Assembly (NCBI RefSeq): GCF_018873765.1
Contig: NC_057926.1
Span: 55,441,378-55,505,377, forward strand
Direction of reading: 5' to 3'
Origin: Telopea speciosissima
Lineage: Eukaryota > Streptophyta > Magnoliopsida > Proteales > Proteaceae
DNA: 64,000 nucleotides
The notes beneath the pieces were generated by a model. It was not told where the DNA came from. It searched no databases and saw only the letters and a list, made by a program, of their open reading frames with translations. Shown one piece after another: positions 23,450 to 35,174 of this stretch; position 1 is the stretch's first letter, and each line of letters opens with the position of its first letter. Position numbers and translations under genes: made by a program.

Positions 23450-25447
23450 GTTGGCAACTCATTAACCTCTGGCAATACTGAGCAAAAACTACACTAGTAA
23501 GATGCCATCACCCTATCATTCTTCAAATTGTTTTCAATGGAGAACAAATCTGTAATGAATCTATAAACAGTTGATGTGAGTTTAAGTGATTTCTTAGAAA
23601 GTGTTGGATTCACCTTTTCCAGAAACTCCCATATCGGATTCACCTTTTCCAGAAATTACCACCACTAGATATGGGTTTGACCTTGGGGGGTCTCGAATGC
23701 CAAGATAGACACAGATTTTTTTTTTTTTTTTTTTTGGTATAAGATAGACACAGATTAGATTCTTGTAATTATTTGGTTTTCCACACCACAACAAAAGCAA
23801 AAAAGAGTAATGTAGAGGAATCCTTTTTCTCTTTTTGGCTCAGTTACTGCTGCGAAAATTGGGTTCTTAATAATGTTTTTCTTCTGCCTCCTACAATGCT
23901 CTTCTGAGATCTAAAAACAGGACCAGAAAAAGGCAGTTGAACCGGGTTGGAACCAGAACACCCCACAATGATCATAGACATGAAAAAGAGATATTTCCCA
24001 CAAAAAGAGGGGGACAATGGACCTAGACCTTTTCTCCCCCCCCCCCCCCCGGTCCAAAGAGTTGATGCGGGTCATGAAGATTGATAGATGGAGATACCAT
24101 ATATAGGCAAGGCACAGAAATGGAAACTTTTAAAACAGCCAGCAGCACTTTTTTTTAACTATACAGCTGTAAAGAAGTAACACTGGGACAAATAGAGTAA
24201 CACCCATAAGGGTTTACATACAACATACAATGACATGAATCAACATGTGTATTTGACAGGTACATCAAAATGTGCCAATTTTGGGAAATTCTCACAAGTC
24301 TAAGAAATGTTCCACTAGGAAAAGAAGATCAAGAGTTGCTGATTTCGTGGTCTATCTCACTTCAAGATTTGTCGAGCCAAAGACCATGGTCTTCAGAGTA
24401 AGTTCTTCGCCCGGTCCATGTTTGTTGGAAACCAATGTTCAACTGGAGCCCCACCATTGTCTTATTTAGCAGCACATGTTATCAGAAGAAAGAGAAGTTA
24501 ATACCTGTTATTATTTTCAATTCCTAAATTAAGGTAAACAATTGTCCATTTGCAGATAAATTTATTAGTAAACAAAAATAAACTGAAAACTGTATGTTGT
24601 TAAAGAAAAAGTCAATTTGAGGTTTACAATATAATCAATGGAACATGTCTAATTTCTAAAACCACCAACAATGGCACTTGTTCTCAATTCTGATAATTGA
24701 GTTTCAAGATTCTATAAGCTTGGGCAATGACAGAAAATTCTCCATTCACCATTAGAACAAGAAACTAAATTAAAATAATTGTGTATTCTATCAACGCTAT
24801 CAAGCCTATCATATCATATGGCTGTTGAAGCAGATTTTGTTGCTCCTGAATCATACCATTGCCCTTGCTTCTGAATTCTTATCTCCCCTAAGGCCTTGTA
24901 AATGATATCAGCAGTAGCTGTTGCTTGATGACTATCTCTAGTAAGTCTCAGATTTGACTCCTTGGGGCCCCTAAAATATTCCACAGCACGGTAAAGGATT
25001 CACAGGACCAATTTGACTTGGGATTAGAAAAGATTGTCAAAAACAGAGATTTTTAACCAACCCAATTTATACTTTTATTGGCTTTGAGTTGGACAATAGG
25101 TCTTCAACCCAGCATCCAACACAATATAACACATGCTAACCTGAAACCTACTCACTTACCTGAATGGCCTCTGTAACCAACCCAAGCTGGCCAATTAACA
25201 AACAGGTCCTGTTTGGATTGGAACTTTAGCATCACCATGAACCTTCAATGCCACTGACCCAACATATTGCACAACCTAATCTCTGGTTCTTCTAATGGTT
25301 TAAGTGGTGGACGTATGGGTTCTAGGAGTAGATCTCAAAAAGTTCTTCCATTAGAAGAGAATTCCATAATCACATTAACAAATGAGTTAAAACTTAAATA
25401 GATATAAATATAACAATCACAATATCAATTGTTATTTATTGGAAATA
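23450..25447. repeat. Right copy of the 2-kb tandem duplication
   Basis: Matches the left copy throughout, at roughly 80-85% by eye, with small indels. It contains a poly-T run at 23717-23737 and a C-run at 24039-24052. A minus-strand stretch near 24850-24960 reads open for a short distance (LTRDSHQATATADIIYKAL), but the left copy does not keep that frame, so it is not called as a gene. Confidence 0.8.
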
Positions 25448-26438
25448 ATTGAGTCCAGAAAAAATGAACCAAACCAAACTAATAGAAAAACAAAACCTTG
25501 AAAACCAACATCATCTTCAGAGTCCTACAATGACCTTCATTTGAGATGCTCGACGATAGGCAGGATCTAAAATAACAGTCAGCAGTGGTTGTGCACAGCA
25601 ATATATTGATTGTCAAGTGACTGAACCCAAAAACAGTAGTAGAAGTGCCAAGAAACATGTCAAGCAAAGAAATACAAGATTATACATGGTCCAATCTGTT
25701 GCCTATGTCCATGACATGAGATCCAGTCCATTTCTATATGAGAAATAAGAGGACTACAGCCGTCCAAACTCTCTCAAGTTCTCAGTCTATCATCAACAAC
25801 TAAGATCCGAGTAACCTAATTACACTCTTTGACTCTTTCTCATACCACCATGAAAAATGCCCTTCTTTTCTTTTACAGTGTCTGAGAAATAGAGCTGACT
25901 TTTGTCTTCCCATGCCCAAAACCTAAGAGAAAACATGCCCTCTTCCTCTCAAATGACCGAGAAGACACCACCAATATACTTTAGAGTTAAAATCTGCCCA
26001 TAAACCCTCTCCAGACAACTGTCTGTGTAGGATTCATAAAGGAAATCCACAACCCAACTGTTGTCACAAAGGCATGTAGGATTAAGAAATCAACAAGTCC
26101 TAGTATGGTTGCAAGTCCAACCCCCACATCAATTGAAGCCACAGACCCCAATAGAGTTGATGGCTTTGGAGTTCATGAGACTCTTTGGACCCAGCAAGCA
26201 AACAGGCTATTCAAAGACTACCAGTTGTCAAAAAATTTCTACACAACTGGTAGCCTCAAATGACCATACTCCCCCACCCCAACACGCGCACTCACACACA
26301 CACACAAAAATAAGTTTCAGACGTAAAAGGATTTAAAAGACCAAAGGCAGTCGCACCTCTTGATGAAATGGTTTCCGTAAATCAAATTTCTTGGAAAGGT
26401 GCCTCAACTGCCCTGAAATATTGAAATAAACATATCTG
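25448..26438. other. Intergenic, nothing recognised
   Basis: A CA-rich microsatellite lies at about 26280-26307. No gene or clear repeat boundary is seen. Confidence 0.45.
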
Positions 26439-26717
26439 TGTTACAACCGCTTATCCCCAAAGCTTGAGTGTTAAGTAAGGGCCACAATAATGCATATCAT
26501 CAACACCCCCCCCCCCAACACGTGCAGGCCCGCACGCACACATGGGGCTCTGCACATGACACCATCACATGGCACCAAGGGTACAAAGTGTAGGGGCACA
26601 ATAACACATAACAGGGACAGAACACCCGACCTCTTGACTCAAATATCATGTTACAACAGCTTCTCCCAAAAGTTCGAGCTGTTAAGGGTCACAACCATGT
26701 ATATCAAGTTATCAACA
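26439..26717 (-). mobile_element. TRIM-like element with 67-69 bp terminal direct repeats
   Basis: On the minus strand both repeats start TGTTGAT and end GTTGTAACA (5' repeat 26717-26649, 3' repeat 26505-26439). A G-rich tract directly precedes the 3' repeat, as a polypurine tract should. The bases after the 5' repeat resemble a decayed Met-type primer site. At 279 bp with no coding region it fits a TRIM fossil. No target duplication is evident, so it is old. Confidence 0.6.
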
Positions 26718-27580
26718 CTATGATGACTAGGGGAAAAAATCTGAATATTTTTCAGAATAAAGTCTAGAAATTAGCCAACTCCATTTTAGTCATGAGAAAG
26801 CTTGGTTGAACTGAGTAGAGTTTCTACAAAAGGGGTTTCTTAGCATATCAATACTAGAAGTAGCCTTTGACAAGGGATGGAAAAGGGATGAGTTCAAGGT
26901 GGGTTTCATTAATACCTAGCTAGTCCTATTAAATATTTCTCAAACAGTCAACCCTAACCTACCCTGCTCTGCTAGGCATGGGGGTTATCAATTTCATGAA
27001 GTAACCAATGGGGCCCTACAAGATGGGCGGAGTGGGGTCCTGGGGTTTCTTTTCGCATATAAAAACCAAAACACTGTAATGGTCATGCCGAACCCCAACC
27101 AATATGGGCAAGACGGGGGCAGGTCTCAGGTTCCCCCCCCCCCCCTGTTTCCATCACAACCTTAGACCAACCCAGAGAAACTATTCACACACAACAAAAA
27201 GAGTTATAAAAGTGAATATTACATCTTTCCAAACAACCCACAGAAAGATGGACTAAATCTTAATCGCACCACGTATTGGACATCCAAAACACATTGATAT
27301 AAGACAGCCAACCAACAATCATCAATAGGCTTCTGTTAGGCTAGTTTTGTTTTCTAGGCAACTAAGGCTAGATTAGTTGGTCCTTTTATGATGTGGAAGC
27401 GTATTCACCAAGCAGCCCCATGACGGCTACTGCTGAAAAGCACGAAAATCAATGCTCCTGGACCGTACTTTGATGCTAAACTTCAGCCCTGATATGAGCT
27501 TAACAGTGTACTTGGGTATCCACTTGGCTATGAGTTAAACAAATGAGGTCCAATGGCAAGGGGTGGGGAAGGGAAGGGGG
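26718..27580. other. Intergenic, nothing recognised
   Basis: Contains a C-run at 27136-27147. No gene is supported. Confidence 0.5.
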
Positions 27581-28241
27581 TGATGCAGTTGGATTAGACA
27601 TTAATCCCGTATGGAAGCCTATGTGAAAGCTTAGGAGGCCCATAAGGTGTTGGTGGCAGTCCAATAGGCTGCAATTGACCTTTGGGTAGTTAGTGATATT
27701 ATAGGTTGGGCCTTCTATTTATTCGGTTTAAATGGGCCTAATTTATAAGCCCATAAAATGTGGATGAAGTTAATACACAGGATTAGTAGTTAAGTGGAGT
27801 GTGAGTTAGATTAGAATACCTAATAGCTAGATAAGAGTTCTGTTTTGAATTTAATTACTTTATTGAGTATGTAGAGTGATTAGAAGTCCTTTTATAGGTC
27901 AAATTAGAAATTTTATAAGCTCTTTATACATGTAATAAAACCCCCATCAATTAGAGATGATTTGAGTAAAGAATATGAGTTTTATTTAAGATTTTTGGTG
28001 CTATTGAGTAGTATGATTGGTATCTCACACCTGATTTCTTCTCTTCTCCTCTCTTCTTCCACACTTTTTCTCTCTTCTTCCACCTAAGAAGATCAATCTC
28101 ATCTCTCTTCCCTCCCCTTCCATCAATCTGATTTCTTCCCTTAACAACACAGTTGTTTTCTTTATCTTAGATCTGATTACAGTTTGATCATTGGGTCGGC
28201 TAGCATTTGAGATCCATAATCGGGATTTTCAGATTGCATCA
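27581..28241. mobile_element. Possible solo LTR, TGATGCA...TGCATCA
   Basis: A 661-bp block starts TGATGCAGTTGG and ends CAGATTGCATCA, the inverted ends common in Ty3-type LTRs. A pyrimidine-rich leader at about 28040-28140 fits an LTR R/U5 part. Flanking 5-bp repeats do not match, so the call is tentative. Confidence 0.45.
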
Positions 28242-29684
28242 AGAGAAGCATGGCTAGACAACCAATTGATTTCCATGCTCAATGTCTTCAACAATTGTCA
28301 TGTATCTCGCATGATATAATGCTGCCATAGGAAAGTTTAAAAGTTTAGGAATTGGTTACAGACTTCATTTGGGATTTATATTTTAGAAAGCTTGTTCATT
28401 TTGAGTCAAGTAGAGTTCTATTAGGGTATTTTCTTATTTTATTTTTTTCAATTTGAATAAAAATAAATCATGGAACATAGATCTGTACTCATGTGTGGAA
28501 TTATCAAGTTTGTTAAATGAATTGATTTACTTTTCGGAAATCCAGTACCTGTGAGTAATCTTTTCCTTTCTATTTCTACATATCTTCTCCATCCTCCTTC
28601 CATCTTCATCTTCTTTTCTATTTTTATTTTTATTTTTACTTTTTTTTGCTCTTCAATCTGCTACATAACACCCAAATTGACCAGCAATTCCATCCCTGAT
28701 AATCTCTTCTCAAACCCCACTGGTCCAGCCTAAACATGATTCTCACCCATTAGCCAACCAGTCTTTTCTTTTTTTTTGGTGGTTGTGTTCTATGAAGTTT
28801 GTCATAAAGAAAAATATATTTTCTCTTTCCTTGGGGGTTTATTTCACTTGAAAAAAGAGTTGAATGGGGAATTTGTCAGCTAAGACACCACCATAGATAG
28901 TGGATGTCCTATACCATTATAAAATTTGTCTTAAAGGACCTCATGTTATAAATTCCCAGCTAGCTCAATATCCATTATGGAGACCGGGTAGCGGGTTATT
29001 GGGTTGAACCGCAGATCAACTGGCAGGTTGGACAATTCTATGTTCAGACTGACAACGGAAACTGTATCCCCGTCTGGAGAGAAAGAAGCTGTGCTCTGAT
29101 GGAATTCCCCCACTTCTTCCTTCTATTCTCCCCCCCCCCCCCTCCTTTTTTCCTTTTCTTTCCTTCTATTTTAATTTTAAAAACAGATGGGTTGCTGCTT
29201 GAAGCCTTAAAACCAATCTGAAATTGTCTACTGCCAGGTATGATTTGAACAGGACATTCTCTGTAATCATTTATTTCTTGTTTTGATGAATTTTAATCAT
29301 CCAATAATTTTTTAATATTACGAAAAAAAAATTATAGCTTGTACATGTCCTATTTCTTCCAATCTAATATGGCACGCTTTGATCAATATTGTGTTCCCAA
29401 CACAAATGCCTATGCACCAAGGTGCCTGCCGCCACCTTGACTCCATGACCACAGGATGACAAGCACAAATCAAGAACATAAAATTCCATACCCTCATTAT
29501 TAGCCATTAGTTGCCTTCAACAATATTAACTGCACAACGCTATAGGAAAAAATGGTTTCTACTTTCTAAAAGAGAAAAAGATCTTGATTGGCATAAAATA
29601 TTTTGTTATATTGCTATTTTAATTGTCATGTAGGCATCAAACACCCTAAGTACAAGTAGATTGAAAAATACTACCAGAAAGTAC
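28242..29684. other. Region 3' of the epimerase gene
   Basis: No gene is supported. The last 100-300 bases before 29685 are probably the 3' UTR of the epimerase gene. A C-run is at 29131-29143. Confidence 0.45.
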
Positions 29685-32220
29685 TCACCATGCAGTAGTG
29701 TCCCAATGAAGGAAACCGCCATGACCTCTAGCATTGGTGAAGTTATAAACAGCACCACAAACTGGCCAAGACAATGTCAACAGGAAGCATTATCATTAGA
29801 AGTGTTGACAGGTAACTACAAAGTGTAGATCTGTAGAGTAAATAAAAAATTACACAGTAGATTGACATAAAACATGAATCTAGAGAACAAAAAAGCACAA
29901 AGCATTAAGATGAATATACCTTCATAACCCCCAAAAACCGGATCCTCCGACAACAGAAGGGGTGTATCTAGATCAACAAATCTACAGAAAGGAGGACAAA
30001 AAAGGAAAGAGAAGAAATGAAAAAAAGTACCACAAAAAGTAAGGGGACTACTACATATTTATGCACCAGAGACATAGCAAACAAACAAATGCAAACACAC
30101 ACACCCCCCAAGGAGACTCAATACAGGCATTGACCATTTAAAACCAAAAAGCAAAGGAAGGAATGACTACGAAAGAAGTGTAATATCTACTTGAAGCAGC
30201 CAAGTCCGGCAGCAAGATGACCAGCAAAGCCCATAGCAAGTCTAGTTTCAACCATGCCACCAATCATCAGATTCAAGCCTGATCTTCTCACTACCTCAAT
30301 AATTTCAAGGGCTCCCATAACCCCAAATTTCGCAAGTTTTATGTTGATGACATCAGCAAGATCTCCTTCAATAATTTTCTGAACATCAAACAAACTCCGG
30401 CAGCTTTCATCTGCAGCTACAGATATCCCATATTTTTCCTTTGCAACACGGTTGACTTGACTGAGACCTTCCCAATCATCCTTATGAACTGGTTGTTCAA
30501 AGAGAACAGGAGTCACCCCCATTTCTGCCAGAAAGTAATAGTTAAAGGAACTGTTCAGTGTTCACTATCATGGGCATATAAATACCACAACATACTGAAC
30601 AGACTGCAGGACATGGGAAAAAAAGGGAAATAAAAAATAGATGCTTGGAAGCTTGAAAGACAAGGCCATTCCATTCTATGTAAATAACACCACTGCATCA
30701 CAAAGGTCAAATTTTTTTCCTTGAAGGCAAGTAACGGTTAGAATATTAGTAAGGAGAAAGGAATGGCTTTTAGACCAGGTCTGTGGTTTCGAAACTTGCA
30801 ACTTTACAAACCAAACGGTTGCACATGCCACGTAGATTCTTACCATTTAATTTTTCAAGAACCTCAATAGCTTCCTTGGAAGTGTAACCCTCATTAGCAT
30901 CCAAGATAAACAAGCAATGTGGGTGGACCAACCGTATTGCTTTAAGAGTTTCGATGTCTGCATTAAGGTTTTTCCCTACCTTAAGCTTCAAGGTGCCGAA
31001 ACCTTGTTTCTGATAGTTTGAAGCCAATCTAGAAGCTTCGGTCGGGGAAACAATTGGAATCTGCATGTTGGAACAAGGCAATCAAACTCAATGCTGACAC
31101 AATGAAGAACCAATGGAAAAAAATTCTTTCCAGTAGATAAGCAGTGTCTAAGATTGGAATTGAACCGTTATATCAGTAGTTATGGTATTTGATGCCCCGC
31201 CAAATAATCTCCAAAGAGGTACACCAATGCTATTAGCCGCTGCATCAATCAATGCCATCTCAAATCCTGCTCTAACCTTCAATCACAGAAACAACATAGT
31301 AAGGGCAATTAAACCACTTCAAATATATAATAATTTGAAAGTGACAAATAATTATGAAAAGGGAAGGCTAGATGTACTCAAAGTCAGAGGACTTCTCCAT
31401 GCCGTTCCAGTTTAATTGGAGATAGATGGTTAAAGATTCAGTGTCATGAAACCACTTCCCCCATCCTCTTAAAGGGGGAGGAAGAGGGAAACCAAGAATT
31501 AGGACAGTCTTTGACATCTAAATCCGAAGAATTAAGAAGCCACTACTTAGCCAAGAACAATCAATTCAAGAGCTTCAACCCGATGAACTAAAATCTCAAA
31601 AAAGAAAAGCAACAATTAATAAACAATTGGCGAACTAATCATCACTTAGAAAAATATCTGAGAGTGCGGGAATAACACATACGGTATAAAATTATAAGAC
31701 TTTAACTCACAGAAGCAAATTTGTGTCCAGGAAGAAGAGCACCAATCTCGCGGAGTAACAAACTCAGAGTCATCGGGGGACTCCGACTAAGGAACTCGCA
31801 GGCCTCGCCAGCCTTTACAAGCGCCGTATGCTGATCCTCGGCGGTAACGAAAGGGAGGATCGGGGCCTCACCCCAACCCGCGCACCCATTATTGAGTTCG
31901 ACCCTGATGGCCACATTCTCCACCTTGTCGAGCCTCGAATTGGCAATCGTGAAGGGAGATATCAGGGGTACGTTCAAGGGCCTTCCTTCTGCTCTGTGTA
32001 CATCGACGGTGAAAGTCTCCATCAAGTTCTTGAAGCCAAAGATCGTCGTCTCCGTCGTCGTTGTCATCGGCGCCGACGCCGCGGCCATTGTCTTAAAGGA
32101 ATAAACGAGCTTCGAAATAGGCTTTGATTTCAATGTACTCAAACTGGGGATGGTGTGAAGAGGAAATGAAGAGAAGATGACCAGAGAGGGAGAGTAGAGA
32201 GAAACCCCAATTGGATCCAT
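29685..32220 (-). CDS. L-Ala-D/L-Glu epimerase-like enzyme (enolase superfamily, MLE subgroup)
   Basis: Six exons: 32220-31711, 31276-31166, 31060-30844, 30524-30191, 29981-29920 and 29761-29685. All have GT-AG borders and consistent phases, giving 436 residues and a stop after HWDTTAW. Counted from the chosen ATG, the catalytic and metal residues are all present: KLK (K232/K234), Asp261 in LDANEGY, Glu289 in FEQPV, Asp317 in AADES and Lys341 in NIKLAKFG. The family epimerises dipeptides such as L-Ala-D/L-Glu through an enolate held by Mg2+. Residues 1-45 are Ser-rich with few acidic residues, like a plastid transit peptide; an internal Met (MAAASAP) could give a cytosolic form. An upstream in-frame ATG at 32388 is less likely. 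The natural substrate in plants is unknown to me. Confidence 0.92.
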
Positions 32221-32837
32221 CTGGGTTGAAGCTTCGTCAGCTGGGCGTGTTTGAGTTGGTGATATTTTTGTTGTTTGCGGCGGAGAGATTGTCTGGGTGT
32301 AATAGGCGAAACAACTGCCGCCACCATTATTGCGTCCCCAGTCCTTCACTCCATTTGTTAAACCAATTTTTTTTTCACAAATTCTCAAACAGTTTCCCTT
32401 CCCTAGTTCCCCGTCTCTTTTGCTTCTTTCTTTAATTGTTTTGGCCTTCCCTAGTGGACGCCGTTACCCACTTCGAAGCGGAAGGACCTCGCACAATCGA
32501 GCTGAATCACCATTACAATATTATATAGGTTTGAGAGAAACAACAAAACAAGCTCATTCATCTCCAGCTCTAGATCTGCTTGATACACTCATACACTGCT
32601 GGGTTAGAATCTCTGTATTTACTGATTCTGATGCGACTCGTGTCTAACAGCCCCACCCTTAGAATTTAAAAACAGTTACCTTTTGCCTGATCTTCTCAGT
32701 CGTCAATGGAATGGAAAGGTCAAAACAGCTGGTGCGGGGGTCAGTTGTTTGAACTCTTTATTTTATTTGAATTTGTCATCACGATCCAAAGGACTAGGAG
32801 TCTAGGAGGCTGCAGCTTCACCGACCAAAAAGAAATG
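32221..32837. other. 5' flank of the epimerase gene
   Basis: The 5' UTR and promoter of the minus-strand epimerase should lie here. No distinct TATA box is seen. The right edge is the target duplication of the Pack-MULE. Confidence 0.5.
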
Positions 32838-33205
32838 GGGTTTTTGTCAAATGCCCATTTGTCCAAATGCCCCTTACAACTTTTTTAATTGTAATCTTCC
32901 TTTCCTTTCAAAACAATGTAGCATTTAGTCCAATCCGTTAGTCTGAGACGTTATGTTCAAACGTCTGGACTTTTTTGACCATTTTACCCTTAATAGGGTA
33001 GAATGACCAACTTACCCTCTCTAACACTCAACCTTGCAACTCATCTTCCAAACCCTAACTATCTCCACCGTAATCCATGGCCGAAACCCAATTGTCTGCA
33101 CCACCGCTGCCAAGGGTTTCAGGGATCATCTACCCAACATCTCCACCGTAATCCATGGCTGAAAGAAACCCACCACCAAATTTAATTTTTTTCAAAGAAA
33201 GAAGG

Positions 33206-33620
33206 GAATTGGTTCCATGAACAAAAAGCTTCTGAAAGCAAAGGTGGAAGAACTGCCTTTATTTGACAAAGCCAACTTTCTCATATGATCTCAAATGGAT
33301 TCGAAATTTTAAAGGGAAGGAATCACCTCACAGATCTATGAAATCTGCCAGATCACAACCCAAAACAGCAACCAGAATTAAATAAAAAAAATTACTGAAG
33401 TTAGAACAGGCGGAAAACAGAACCAACAATGGTTTTTAACTCTGCAACCCACAGCAGAAGGGTCTGTCCGGTATGATACGTTGATGTTTGAATCACATAT
33501 GGAAACCCTACCCTCGACCAAAATCTTATACCAGATTATTCAGTTACGGTGGAGATCGAACAGAATAGTTTTTAAGAATAACTAAAAGTAAAGAGGGGTT
33601 TTCAACTCTGCAACTCACAG
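33206..33620. other. Unassigned segment of the Pack-MULE
   Basis: This segment is not terminal repeat and has no recognised coding content. A motif AACTCTGCAACYCACAG occurs twice (about 33440 and 33604), each time looking like an intron end. It could hold more chloride-channel intron or a third capture. Confidence 0.4.
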
Positions 33621-33908
33621 AATTGTTGGTGACCTATTACAGCCAGGGGTAACGAGTACGAGTGGTGGTAACGGTGCCGAGAGCCTGGACTATGAAGTTA
33701 TCGAGAATTACGCCTACAAGGAAGAACAGGTTGAGTTTCCAGGCTTCCTAGAATGTGTGTGTTGACAACTTTTACTAAGTTGCGAAATTTTTGCGTTATT
33801 ATTCTGATTTTTGTCTGGTATTTGAGATCTCATAGGCACACAGGAGAAACCTTTTAGGAGGATATTATGTGGTCCTGAAATGGTTCCTTGCGTTGCTGAT
33901 CGGTATCG
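33621..33908 (+). pseudogene. Captured fragment of a CLC-d-like chloride channel gene (two exons and intron)
   Basis: After an acceptor CTCACAG, exon 33621-33729 reads ...SLDYEVIENYAYKEEQ and ends at a GT donor. After a second acceptor, exon 33836-33908 reads AHRRNLLGGYYVVLKWFLAL and LIGIG up to GTAAGG. I recognise this as the N-terminal part of plant CLC-d (SLDYEVIENYAYREEQ, GYYVAVKWFFSLLIGIG), which includes the start of the first membrane helix. The intron between the exons is retained, so the capture was of DNA, not cDNA. Both exon frames are still open. It is a fragment inside a transposon and cannot make a channel. Confidence 0.85.
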
Positions 33909-34055
33909 GTAAGGATTCGCCAATATCTGTGGTCGTTGTGTTATTATGATTTTAATTTGAGTTTTCCTGTGTCCTTTTTGTACCTCTTGCTTAGATTTGG
34001 TGGTGGGTTTCTTCCAGCCATGGATTACGGTGGAGATTTTGGTGGTGGGTTTCTC

Positions 34056-34575
34056 GTTATTCTTTAGTTTTTCAGCCCATGTCTCTAACAGATCCCTTCG
34101 GGATCCTCCTTTGCGATTTGTCCAACAACAGGGGATTCATGACCATCTGATTTTGACTGAGCACAGACAGCGCAGAATATCTCCTCCATTATTGCAGTTC
34201 CATCATCACCCCTTGCCTTGACATGAATGGCAACTTCTGTTCCTACAGCTTCTTTTGATCATTTTTTAATGACTTCAAGCAGAGAGACCTTCTTCTAGCT
34301 ACATAAGCTAAGAAATGGATCTGCTTCTTCATGAAAACCATAATTGTCTCCGGGAATACATAACCAACCAACCAAATCTTCAGTGCTGAGGATTTCAGGT
34401 ACCTTAGATCCTCAAAAGCTGGAGGTGTTGCGACTGCTATAACATCGGTGGAGCCCCATCGATCAGTTTTATGTTCCTTTCAGTGAGAATAAAAAGTTTT
34501 CAGCCTTTTGCTGAAATTTTCAAGATTGATGGTGTATGCACTTGCTGCTACAGAAGTTTTTCCATTTGCAGCCAT
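34056..34575 (-). pseudogene. Captured fragment of SPT16 (FACT histone chaperone) N-terminus
   Basis: From an ATG at 34575 the minus strand reads MAANGKTSVAASAYTINLEN, then ATPPAFEDLRYLKSSALKIW, ETIMVFMKKQIHFL, SPVVGQIAKEDPEG and ETWAEKLKN near 34060. This is the aminopeptidase-like N-terminal domain of plant SPT16, about the first 170 residues. The reading frame has at least two in-frame stops (one in place of the conserved Trp after FYSH) and small indels, so it makes no full domain. It lies in opposite orientation to the chloride-channel fragment in the same element. Confidence 0.88.
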
Positions 34576-35010
34576 GGTGTTTACATTCTGATGATCTCCC
34601 ATTTATATATTCTACAATGACCAAAAGCGAATGGATAGCAGTGATCAACAGACTGTTAGACTTTTGAAAGAAATTAGATTTGGTGGAGGGTTTCTTCCGG
34701 CCATGGATTACGGTGGAGATAGCTAGGGTTTGGAAGATGAGTTGCAGTGTCGAGGGTTAGAGAGGGCAAGTTGGTCATTCTACCTTATGAAGGGCAAAAT
34801 GGTCAAAAAAGTTCAGACGTTTGAACATAACGTCCCAGACTAACGGATTGGATCAAAATGCTACATTGATTTGAAAGTAGGGGGAGTTTACAATTAGAAA
34901 AGTTGTAAGGGGGCATTTGGACAAATGGGTATTTTCAGGGGGGCATTTGATAAAAACCCAAAGAAATGGGTCCAACTTGTTAATTCCTTTTGGCTGCGGG
35001 CCCTCATGCG

Positions 35011-35164
35011 GATCCAAATCCTCTACAGCCGAGCTGCCCGGTAGGACCGTGCTGCCCAGACACGATGTTGCACGCAACGTCCGCCTTACCCCTGCCCAAA
35101 CGCATTACACCATGTCTGGGCAGCACGGTCTTGCCAGGCAGCTCGATAGTAGAGGATCCAAATT
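35011..35164. mobile_element. Foldback MITE with 10-bp target duplication
   Basis: Arms of about 55 bp: left AATCCTCTACAGCCGAGCTG and ACCGTGCTGCCCAGACA, right the complement with a few changes. The loop holds GTCCGCCTTACCCCTGCCC. Direct repeats GCCCTCATGC at 35001-35010 and 35165-35174 are perfect. The long duplication suggests a Mutator-type origin. The loop resembles that of the hairpin at 1819-1984. Confidence 0.75.
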
Positions 35165-35174
35165 GCCCTCATGC

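Larger units (their letters stand above)
18345..23450. repeat. Left copy of a 2-kb tandem duplication (enlarged by insertions)
   Basis: 18345-19070 matches 23450-24050, 21145-22368 matches 24090-25347, and 23361-23450 matches 25349-25447. The match is colinear and in the same orientation. After removing the solo LTR at 22369-23355 and a 2.07-kb block at about 19071-21144 that is absent from the right copy, the two units are both about 2.0 kb. No gene is recognised within the unit. Confidence 0.8.
32838..34959. mobile_element. Pack-MULE (TIR Mutator element) carrying two captured host gene pieces
   Basis: Left end GGGTTTTTGTCAAATGCCC; right end complement GGGTTTTTATCAAATGCCC. The arms remain alignable for about 270-350 bp (32838-33205 against 34655-34959). 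The element is flanked by a perfect 9-bp duplication AAAGAAATG at 32829-32837 and 34960-34968, the Mutator signature. CTCCACCGTAATCCATGG recurs inside several times as a subterminal repeat. It encodes no transposase. It carries a CLC-d-like piece on the plus strand and an SPT16-like piece on the minus strand. Confidence 0.9.

Noticed and set aside
24850-24960. Short protein-like stretch LTRDSHQATATADIIYKAL on the minus strand
   Set aside because: The tandem duplicate does not preserve this frame and I know no matching family; insufficient for a gene call.
27581-28241. Firm solo-LTR call
   Set aside because: The TGATGCA/TGCATCA ends are suggestive but the flanking five bases (GGGGG and AGAGA) do not match; kept only as a tentative feature.
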